Source: Thermoplasmata archaeon (GTDB lineage Archaea; Thermoplasmatota; Thermoplasmata; Lutacidiplasmatales; UBA184). From it: DNA of 5,694 nucleotides. Both the position numbers and the translations under genes were made by a program. The notes beneath the pieces were generated by a model. It had not been told where the DNA came from. It was given only the letters and a program-made list of their open reading frames with translations, and did no database searches. Where the stretch lies: NCBI GenBank assembly GCA_030043855.1, contig JASHWW010000104.1:1-5694 (forward strand). Reading direction: 5' to 3'. This document shows positions 1 to 5,694 of the stretch, piece by piece (the stretch's first letter is position 1; each line of letters starts with the position of its first letter).

Positions 1-1629
1 GACCGGGGCCTTCCCCGGTACTACGCCGAGCTGTCGCTCTTCCTCGCCGCGATGACCGGCCTGGTCCTCGCGAACAACCTCCTGGAGTTCTTCGTCTTCT
101 GGGAGCTGGTCGGCGTCTGCTCGTACTTCCTCGTCGGCTTCTACTACGAGAAACCGAGCGCGGCGAGCGCCGCGAAGGAGGCGTTCCTCGTCACCCGGGT
201 CGGCGACGTGATGTTCCTGCTCGGGATCTTCCTCTACTTCTCGACCTACGCCACCGCCGGCCCGGCGGGGACGGGCGGATGGGCGGCGAGCGGGTTCGTC
301 TTCGTCCACGGCACCCAGCCGTTCGTCCCGATCGGCACCGGGAACGGGACGACGCTGACGATCGCCGGGATCCTGATCCTCGGCGGCGCCGCGGGGAAGA
401 GCGCGCAGTTCCCGCTGCACGTCTGGCTGCCGGACGCGATGGAGGGCCCGACGACGGTCTCGGCCCTGATCCACGCGGCCACGATGGTCGCCGCGGGCGT
501 CTACCTGCTCGCCGTCACCAGCCTGTTCCTCGGCTTCACGTCGCTCGACAGCCTCGTGATCGTCGCGATCGGCGGCTTCACCGCGTTCTTCGCCGCGACG
601 ATGGCGGTGGTGCATCCCGACATCAAGCGGGTGATCGCGTACTCGACGATCAGCCAGCTCGGCTACATGGTGCTCGCCGTCGGCGCCGGCTTCGCCATGG
701 TCGGGTTGTACCACCTGTTCACGCACGCGTTCTTCAAGGCGCTCCTCTTCCTCGCCGCCGGCTCGGTCATCCACGCCGTCGGGACGCAGAACCTGTTCCA
801 GATGGGCGGGTTGAAGAAACGGATGCGGGTGACGGCCGCCGCGTTCGCGATCGGGGGCCTCGCGCTCTCGGGGATCCCGCCGTTCGCCGGATTCTGGTCG
901 AAGGACGACATCCTCTCGGCCGTCTACTCGCAGCTCGGCAGCCATCCCGCCTACTGGCCGTTCTTCCTGCTCGCGTTCGCCGGCGTCTTCCTCACCGCCT
1001 ACTACATCTTCCGCGCCTGGTTCCTCGCCTTCTCGGGCGAGGCCGCCCGCGACCCGACGCTCCCCGAGGCCCACGAGGGGCCGTGGGTGATGCAGGTCCC
1101 GCTCGTGGTCCTGTCGGGGTTCGCGATCGTCGCCGGCCTGTTCGTCTTCCTGCCGGGGTTCCAGAGCCTGCTGCTGAACGGGGCGGGCGTCGCCGGGATC
1201 CCCCCGCACTACGGGACGACCGACCTCCTCCTCTCGGGAGCGAGCGTCGGACTCGCTGCCGCCGGCATCGGCCTCGCCTGGTATCTCTGGGGGAACGGAC
1301 GGGTGTTCGTGCTCGCGGAGTCGAGCCCGGCCCAGTCGGTCCGCCGACTGCTGCTGGCCCGGTACCACGTCAAGGAGGCGTACGACTGGTTCGGCCAGCG
1401 GGCCGTCTACACCGTCGCGCGCGGGGCCGATTTCGTCGACCAGTACGTGATCGACGGGACCGTCCACGGGTTCGAGCGCGCGTTCGCCGCGACGAGCGAT
1501 CGGCTCCGGCGGATCCAGTCCGGCGTCGTGTCGGACTACGCCGCCTACGTCGTGGCCGGGCTGCTGACGATCTTCGTGCTCCTGTTGCTCGTCGGGCCCT
1601 GGATCGTCGCCCGCCTGGGAGGTACGTAG
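1..1629 (+). CDS. nuoL: NADH-quinone oxidoreductase (complex I) subunit L, 5'-truncated by the window edge
   Basis: This is the largest antiporter-like subunit of the complex I membrane arm; it translocates protons at the distal tip and carries the long lateral helix that runs along the arm. The reading frame is open from base 1 in homologous sequence, so the gene begins upstream; the ATG at 52 is internal. 542 residues are visible, and by alignment with E. coli NuoL about 110 are missing. Numbering from the first visible codon, recognisable channel residues are Glu35 (in FWELVG, E. coli E144), Asp69 (VGD, D178), Lys133 (GKSAQ, K229), His158 (IHAATMV, H254), His242 and Lys246 (HAFFK, H338/K342) and Lys301 (WSKDD, K399). 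The C-terminal part (RYHVKEAYDW onward, then an amphipathic stretch and a last membrane helix near residues 515-535) fits the lateral helix and terminal anchor specific to NuoL. The stop is one base before nuoM. MrpA/MrpD antiporter subunits are the main alternative, but the nuoL-M-N order and C-terminus favour NuoL (or FpoL). Confidence 0.96.
   Translation, partial: DRGLPRYYAELSLFLAAMTGLVLANNLLEFFVFWELVGVCSYFLVGFYYEKPSAASAAKEAFLVTRVGDVMFLLGIFLYFSTYATAGPAGTGGWAASGFVFVHGTQPFVPIGTGNGTTLTIAGILILGGAAGKSAQFPLHVWLPDAMEGPTTVSALIHAATMVAAGVYLLAVTSLFLGFTSLDSLVIVAIGGFTAFFAATMAVVHPDIKRVIAYSTISQLGYMVLAVGAGFAMVGLYHLFTHAFFKALLFLAAGSVIHAVGTQNLFQMGGLKKRMRVTAAAFAIGGLALSGIPPFAGFWSKDDILSAVYSQLGSHPAYWPFFLLAFAGVFLTAYYIFRAWFLAFSGEAARDPTLPEAHEGPWVMQVPLVVLSGFAIVAGLFVFLPGFQSLLLNGAGVAGIPPHYGTTDLLLSGASVGLAAAGIGLAWYLWGNGRVFVLAESSPAQSVRRLLLARYHVKEAYDWFGQRAVYTVARGADFVDQYVIDGTVHGFERAFAATSDRLRRIQSGVVSDYAAYVVAGLLTIFVLLLLVGPWIVARLGGT
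1617..1623 (+). promoter_or_regulatory. Ribosome binding site for nuoM
   Basis: GGGAGGT lies inside the last codons of nuoL, 7 bases before the nuoM ATG at 1631. It contains GGAGGT, fully complementary to the ACCTCC anti-Shine-Dalgarno end of 16S rRNA. It supports the ATG at 1631 and shows nuoM can be initiated independently as well as by coupling. Confidence 0.8.
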
Positions 1630-1630
1630 G

Positions 1631-3103
1631 ATGCTGCCGATCCTCTCCCTGGTCCTCGTCACGCTGCTCGCCGGCACGGTCGCGACGTTCCTCGCCGGCG
1701 CCCGCGCCCGGTGGGTCGCCCTCGGCGTCTCGGCGGTCTTCCTGGGCGAGGTCGGCTACCTCTTCGCGCAGTATCCCGGCTGGCCGGGGTACGTGAACGG
1801 GGTCCCGGGGTTCGCGAACAGCGAGTCGTACCCCTGGATCCATCTCGGCTGGCTGCAGGTGAACTACACGGTCGGGGTCGACGGGATCTCGCTGATCTTC
1901 ATCCTCCTGACCGCGATCCTCCAGATCGCCACGGTCGTCTACTCGTGGGGCGAGGAGCGCCGACCGGCGGCGTACTTCGGCCTCGTCCTCCTGACGTGCC
2001 TGGGCTGCTTCGGCGTCTTCGTCGCGCTCGACATCTTGCTGTTCTTCCTGTTCTGGGAGGCCGTCCTCGTCCCGATGTTCTTCCTGATCGGGTACTGGGG
2101 CGGGCCGCGGCGCCGGTACGCCGCGCTGAAATTCTTCGTCTACACGCACGTCGCCTCGATCGCGATGCTGGTCGGGCTGCTCGCGATGGCGTTCTACTCC
2201 GGCGCGTCGTCGTTCGACTTCTCCGCCGTCTACGCGGCCGCCCCGTCCCTCTCCCCCGTCGTCCAGTCGTTCCTCTTCCTCTCGCTGTTCTTCGGCTTCG
2301 GCGTCAAGTTCCCGATCGTCCCGTTCCACACCTGGCTGCCCGACGCCCACGTCGAGGCGCCGACGGGCGGGTCGGTCCTGCTCGCCGGCCTCCTCCTCAA
2401 GCTCGGCGGCTACGGTCTGATCCGATGGGCGGTGGAGGTCCTCCCCGAGGGCCTCGCCCACGTCCGACCGATCCTGTTCTTCGTCGCCTTCCTGTCGATC
2501 GCGTGGGGGTCGGTCGTCTCGCTGGCCCAGCGGGACCTGAAGCGGATGGTCGCGTTCTCGTCGATCAACCACATGGGGATCGTGCTGCTCGCGATCGCGC
2601 TCGGCAGCTCCCTCGGTCTCCTCGCCGCGGTGCTGCTGATGTTCGCGCACGGCATCGTCAGCGGGCTCCTGTTCATGACGGCCGGGAGCGTCCACCACAC
2701 GTTCGGCACCCGCGACATCCCCGGGATCGGCGGGATCACGCCGACGACCCCGGCGCTCTCGACCATGATCATGGTCGGTTCGCTCGCGTCCCTCGGGCTG
2801 CCTGCCCTCATCGGCTTCCCGGCCGAGTTCACCGCGCTGCTCGCGACGTGGAACGGGATCGGCTACTGGGTCGTGATCCCGCTCGGGATCCTCGTCGTGA
2901 CGGCGTCGTTCTACCTCTGGATGATGCAGCGGATGCTCTTCGGCCCCGCGCGCGGCGTCCCGACCGCGGCGCACGACGTTCCCTGGTACGAAGGGGTCGG
3001 GATGGGACTGCTCGTCGGGCTGACCATCCTGTTCGGCGTCCTGCCGGGGCTGCTCGTGAACGTGATCGTCAGTTCCCCGATCAAGGGGTTCCCGGGGACG
3101 TAG
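1631..3103 (+). CDS. nuoM: NADH-quinone oxidoreductase (complex I) subunit M
   Basis: This is a complete 490-residue antiporter-like subunit of the complex I membrane arm, placed between NuoL and NuoN in the assembled complex and forming one proton channel. Length is close to the usual ~500 residues. The ATG start gives a hydrophobic first helix as expected and has a good ribosome site (GGGAGGT) inside the end of nuoL. Channel residues visible are Glu143 (FWEAVLVPMFF, E. coli E144), Lys226 (GVKFP, K234), Lys257 (LLKLGGYG, K265) and Glu399 (FPAEF, E407). The distal Glu rather than Lys is diagnostic of NuoM versus NuoL and NuoN. The family signature FPIVPFHTWLPDAHVEAPTG follows Lys226. There are roughly 14 hydrophobic segments along the chain. 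The gene is separated from nuoL by one base and from nuoN by four. An FpoM assignment is equally compatible if the host is an archaeon using F420H2. Confidence 0.97.
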   Translation: MLPILSLVLVTLLAGTVATFLAGARARWVALGVSAVFLGEVGYLFAQYPGWPGYVNGVPGFANSESYPWIHLGWLQVNYTVGVDGISLIFILLTAILQIATVVYSWGEERRPAAYFGLVLLTCLGCFGVFVALDILLFFLFWEAVLVPMFFLIGYWGGPRRRYAALKFFVYTHVASIAMLVGLLAMAFYSGASSFDFSAVYAAAPSLSPVVQSFLFLSLFFGFGVKFPIVPFHTWLPDAHVEAPTGGSVLLAGLLLKLGGYGLIRWAVEVLPEGLAHVRPILFFVAFLSIAWGSVVSLAQRDLKRMVAFSSINHMGIVLLAIALGSSLGLLAAVLLMFAHGIVSGLLFMTAGSVHHTFGTRDIPGIGGITPTTPALSTMIMVGSLASLGLPALIGFPAEFTALLATWNGIGYWVVIPLGILVVTASFYLWMMQRMLFGPARGVPTAAHDVPWYEGVGMGLLVGLTILFGVLPGLLVNVIVSSPIKGFPGT

Positions 3104-3107
3104 GGCG

Positions 3108-4697
3108 ATGCAGCTCACCACCTTCGCCGGACCGTTCCTGTCCGAGCTCTTGCTCGTCGGCGCGGCGCTCCTGATCTTCCTTCTCGACGTCCTCGGCCGC
3201 CGCCGGACCGAGCTGGTCGGCGCGATCGAGGTCGCGGCGAGCGGGCTCGCGCTGTTCTTCGTCGTCGCGGACCTGGGGTTCGCACCGTTCGCCTTCGCCC
3301 GGACGATCGGGGCCGGCGCGATCGACCCGACCCCGGCCGCCGGGGCGGCGTCGCTCTACGCGTTCACGTCGCTCGGGATGGTCTTCCAGGTCGCCTTCCT
3401 CTCGGCGGCGTTCCTCGTGGGCCTCGCCTCGCTCTCCCACCCGTCGCACGAGCGCGGCGCCCCGGTGTTCTTCGGACTGCTCGCGCTCGCGACCGCCGGG
3501 ATGCTGCTGGTCGCGATCTCCGCCGACCTGATCTTCCTCCTCCTCGCGATCGAGGTCGTCAGCATCTCGACGTACCTGCTGGTCGGGTACACGCGGCGCG
3601 ACGCCCGCGCGCTCGAGGCCGCCATGAAGTTCTACATCATCGGCGCGCTGTCGACCGCGCTCTCGTTCTTCGGCGCGTCGCTGCTGTTCGGGGCGTACGG
3701 GACGACGAACCTCTACGCGATCCGCGCCGTCGCCGGCGCGACCGGCTTCCCCGTCCTCGTGCTGCTCGGCTACGGGTTCCTGATCGCCGGCCTCGCGTTC
3801 AAGGCGACCCTCGTACCGTTCCACGCCTGGGCGGTCGACGCGTACGACGGCGCCCCGACCGACGTCACCGCCTTCCTCGCCGGCGGGTCGAAGAAGGTCG
3901 GCATCTTCGCGCTCTTCCTCGTCTTCCTCGGGCCGGTCCTGTTCGTCTCGTCGGGGGGCGGGAGTCCGTTCACCTCGACCTCCGTCGACCTGGGACCGAT
4001 CCTCCAGATCGTCCTGGCGGTCCTCGCGGTCCTGACGATGACCGTCGGCAACCTGCTCGCGCTCCTGCAGAAGGAGATGAAGCGGATGCTGGCGTACTCC
4101 TCGATCAGCCAGGCCGGCTACATGCTGATCGGGATCGCGATCGGCACCGCGCCCGCCCTGACCGGGGCGACGCTGCAGGTCCTCGCGCACGTGTTCATGA
4201 AGGGCGGGGCGTTCCTGCTGGTCGCCGGCGTCACCGCGACCGGTGTCGGGCCGCTGATCGACGACTGGAAGGGATTCGGCGCCCGCCGCCCGGTCGTCGC
4301 CGTCGCCTTCGGGGTGATGCTGCTCTCGCTCGCCGGCGTCCCGTTCACCATCGGGTTCGTCTCCAAGTTCGTGCTGTTCAGCGCGGCGGTCGACGCGCAG
4401 GGGTACTTCGTCTGGCTCGCGGTCGCCGGACTCCTGAACAGCGCCCTCTCGGTCTTCTACTACGCGCGGGTCCTCAAGGTCGTCTTCTTCGACGCGCCGG
4501 CCCCGCTGCCGACCCCGACCGGTGCGGTGGAGGGGGCCGCCGGTCCTCCCGTCCTCCCCGTCGGAGGGCTCGGCTATGCGCGGGCGGCGGCGATCGGGAT
4601 TGCCGTTGCCGTGATCCTCCTGTTCGGCGTCTACCCCCAGCCGGCCCTCGGCGCGATCCAGGCGGCCGCCAATCACTTCGTGGCGACCGGAGCGTGA
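3108..4697 (+). CDS. nuoN: NADH-quinone oxidoreductase (complex I) subunit N
   Basis: This is a complete 529-residue antiporter-like subunit, the one nearest the NuoK/J/A/H part of the membrane arm, and it supplies a third proton channel. Length is slightly above E. coli NuoN (~485). Channel residues visible are Glu149 (AIEVVSIS, E. coli E133), Lys232 (AFKATLVPFHAW, K217), Lys262 (GSKKVG, K247; exactly 30 residues after Lys232, as in E. coli) and Lys420 (GFVSKF, K395). The motif VPFHAWAVDAYDGAPT is typical of NuoN, where NuoL and NuoM carry HVWLPDAM or HTWLPDAH. A conserved KEMKRMLAYSSISQAGYM segment lies near residues 323-340. The start has only weak ribosome-binding sequence (GGGG at 3094-3097), so coupling to nuoM termination four bases upstream is likely. 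A Pro/Ala/Gly-rich loop around residues 463-485 separates the last two hydrophobic regions. Confidence 0.96.
   Translation: MQLTTFAGPFLSELLLVGAALLIFLLDVLGRRRTELVGAIEVAASGLALFFVVADLGFAPFAFARTIGAGAIDPTPAAGAASLYAFTSLGMVFQVAFLSAAFLVGLASLSHPSHERGAPVFFGLLALATAGMLLVAISADLIFLLLAIEVVSISTYLLVGYTRRDARALEAAMKFYIIGALSTALSFFGASLLFGAYGTTNLYAIRAVAGATGFPVLVLLGYGFLIAGLAFKATLVPFHAWAVDAYDGAPTDVTAFLAGGSKKVGIFALFLVFLGPVLFVSSGGGSPFTSTSVDLGPILQIVLAVLAVLTMTVGNLLALLQKEMKRMLAYSSISQAGYMLIGIAIGTAPALTGATLQVLAHVFMKGGAFLLVAGVTATGVGPLIDDWKGFGARRPVVAVAFGVMLLSLAGVPFTIGFVSKFVLFSAAVDAQGYFVWLAVAGLLNSALSVFYYARVLKVVFFDAPAPLPTPTGAVEGAAGPPVLPVGGLGYARAAAIGIAVAVILLFGVYPQPALGAIQAAANHFVATGA
4689..4692 (+). promoter_or_regulatory. Ribosome binding site for the geranylgeranyl reductase gene
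   Basis: GGAG lies within the last sense codons of nuoN (Gly-Ala), 9 bases before the ATG at 4702. Together with the Rossmann strand starting at residue 4 of the protein, it fixes the start and argues against alternative upstream starts. The signal is short but well spaced. Confidence 0.6.
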
Positions 4698-4701
4698 GGG
4701 G

Positions 4702-5694
4702 ATGGAGCGGTACGACGTCGTCGTCGTCGGTGCCGGGCCGGCGGGCGCGCTCGCGGCCCGCGCCGCCGCGGAGGGAGGGGCCCGCACGCTCCTGCTCGAC
4801 CACCGCCCCGAGCTCGGCCACCCCGTCCAGTGCGGGGAGTTCCTTCCGACGCCGGCCGAGCTCGAGGACCTGTTCGACTGTCCGGAGCTGATCCGGACCG
4901 CGTTCGCGGTCCCCGCCGAGACGGTCCTCCGCGCCACGCACTGGATGACCTGCGTCTCGCCGTACGGACACCGGTTCCGGTTCCCGCTGGACGGGTGGAC
5001 CGTCTCGCGTCGCGCCTTCGACAAGGCGCTGGCCGTCCGTGCGGAAGGGGCGGGCGCGGAGCTCCGGTATCCGGTCGGCGTCACCGGGGTCCACGGGGAC
5101 GAGGTGCGGACCGCCTCGGCGGGGACGATCCGGGCGTCCGTGATCGTCGGCGCCGACGGCCCCGCGTCGACGGTCGCCCGGTCCGTCGGGTTCCAGCCTC
5201 CCCGCACGCTCTTCCGGATGATCACCGCGACGGTCGAGGGACCGCTGGACGACGGGATCGACCTCTACTTCGGCCGGGTCGCGCCCCACGGGTACGCCTG
5301 GCGGTTCCCCCGGGCGACCGACGCGAACGTCGGCCTCGGCGTCGCCGACCTTCCCCCGGGGGTCTCGCTCACCTCGCTGCTCGACCGGTTCGCGGCGGCC
5401 GGGGGGCTGGGCGAGGTCCGGGAGCGCACCCGCTGGTGGGTGCCGATCGGCGCCCCTCCCGAGAGTCTCGTCGTGGGCCGGGCGGCGTTCGCGGGCGACG
5501 CGGCGAACCTCGTCATGGCGACGAACGGCGGTGGGATCCCGACGGCGATGCTGAGCGGCTATCTGGCGGGACGCGCGGCGGCCGCCACGGCCCGGGAGGG
5601 GCGGCCCTTGCGCGAGTACGATCGGGCGTGGCGGGCGGCTCTCCGCGAGCCCCTCGCGCGGGCGGCCCGGCTGCAGCGGTTCGGGGACCGGTTC
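4702..5694 (+). CDS. geranylgeranyl reductase family FAD-dependent oxidoreductase, 3'-truncated by the window edge
   Basis: 331 codons are open to the last base with no stop; relatives are usually about 390-450 residues, so some 60-120 residues are missing. The fold is the p-hydroxybenzoate-hydroxylase-like FAD fold: a beta-strand followed by GAGPAG at residues 10-15, the acidic end of strand 2 at Asp33, a PVQCGEF segment with Cys44, an SRRAFDKAL helix (102-110), a VIVGADGPAS motif (147-156), and FAGDAANLVMATNGGG (263-278), which contacts FAD phosphate and ribityl groups. Residues 198-213 match exactly the YxWxFP-x7-GxG signature described for archaeal geranylgeranyl reductases. These enzymes hydrogenate isoprenoid double bonds on archaeal lipid precursors or, in some members, on menaquinone tails; the substrate cannot be read from sequence alone. 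The ATG start lies four bases after nuoN and has GGAG 9 bases upstream. Family membership is secure; a role linked to the respiratory chain is inferred from position. Confidence 0.93.
   Translation, partial: MERYDVVVVGAGPAGALAARAAAEGGARTLLLDHRPELGHPVQCGEFLPTPAELEDLFDCPELIRTAFAVPAETVLRATHWMTCVSPYGHRFRFPLDGWTVSRRAFDKALAVRAEGAGAELRYPVGVTGVHGDEVRTASAGTIRASVIVGADGPASTVARSVGFQPPRTLFRMITATVEGPLDDGIDLYFGRVAPHGYAWRFPRATDANVGLGVADLPPGVSLTSLLDRFAAAGGLGEVRERTRWWVPIGAPPESLVVGRAAFAGDAANLVMATNGGGIPTAMLSGYLAGRAAAATAREGRPLREYDRAWRAALREPLARAARLQRFGDRF

Noticed and set aside
52..54. ATG at 52 as the nuoL start
   Set aside because: The frame upstream to base 1 (RYYAELSLFLAAM) is homologous to internal NuoL sequence, and starting at 52 would lose the first several membrane helices; the gene is cut by the window edge.
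279..1796. 505-codon plus-strand frame overlapping nuoL, and a similar 487-codon frame at 1711-3174
   Set aside because: Both are Arg/Pro/Asp-rich +1/+2 shadows of nuoL and nuoM, whose true frames encode conserved membrane proteins.
1370..3121. 583-codon open frame on the minus strand opposite nuoM
   Set aside because: Its translation is a low-complexity run of Arg, Asp, Glu, Pro and Gly with no fold or membrane segments. This is the usual antisense shadow of GC-rich coding sequence, and the plus strand encodes an unmistakable NuoM.
4520..4625. Slightly softer codon choice (GGT, CCT, GGA, TAT, ATT, GTT) near the 3' end of nuoN
   Set aside because: The drift is short, lies in a variable loop and following helix, and the NuoN frame is intact on both sides; it does not support an insertion or recombination boundary.
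4694..4891. 65-codon plus-strand frame (internal start) at the nuoN/reductase junction
   Set aside because: It is Ser/Arg/Pro-rich and out of frame with the reductase, whose conserved FAD motif begins within its first 15 residues in the other frame.
3081..5225. 714-codon open frame on the minus strand, longer than any real gene in the window
   Set aside because: It spans nuoN and the start of the reductase gene in antisense, is dominated by charged low-complexity sequence, and has no recognisable domain. Its length results from rare stop codons in GC-rich DNA.
1..5694. Many GATC tetranucleotides across the window as a possible methylation or regulatory signal
   Set aside because: They follow from near-exclusive use of ATC for Ile after codons ending in G (GGG-ATC, GCG-ATC, CTG-ATC) in coding sequence, and show no clustering suggestive of a site.

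Overview
The window is a compact, entirely coding, one-strand stretch of a respiratory operon from a GC-rich prokaryote. It reads, left to right on the + strand: the 3' part of nuoL (5' end outside the window), complete nuoM, complete nuoN, and the 5' part of a gene for a geranylgeranyl-reductase-family flavoprotein that runs off the right edge without a stop. The gaps between genes are 1, 4 and 4 bases, so there is no room for internal promoters or terminators. The four genes are almost certainly co-transcribed and at least partly translationally coupled. No RNA gene, mobile element, CRISPR array or non-coding stretch is visible.

NuoL, NuoM and NuoN are the three large antiporter-like membrane subunits of complex I (NADH:quinone oxidoreductase and its archaeal relatives such as Fpo). 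Together they form most of the proton-pumping membrane arm. All three keep the channel residues known from Escherichia coli: a glutamate in TM5, the central lysines, and the lysine or glutamate in the distal half-channel. The residue spacing is nearly identical to E. coli, so the complex looks competent for pumping. The input-module genes (nuoE/F/G, or fpoF) and the rest of the operon lie outside the window, so the electron donor (NADH, F420H2 or ferredoxin) cannot be decided here.

The last gene encodes an FAD-dependent reductase. It has a GAGPAG dinucleotide fold, a GADG motif, a GDAA motif, and an exact match to the YxWxFP-x7-GxG substrate-site signature of archaeal geranylgeranyl reductases. 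Such enzymes saturate isoprenoid chains, either of archaeal membrane lipids or of menaquinone. Its position at the end of a complex I operon makes a link to quinone-tail or membrane-lipid saturation plausible, but this is inference.

Organism: base composition is very GC-rich, with Ile almost always ATC and Lys mostly AAG. The combination of a nuo operon with an archaeal-signature geranylgeranyl reductase suggests an archaeon, perhaps a high-GC member of the Thermoplasmatota. A GC-rich bacterium such as an actinobacterium (where menaquinone prenyl reductases also sit near nuo genes) cannot be excluded from these four genes alone.
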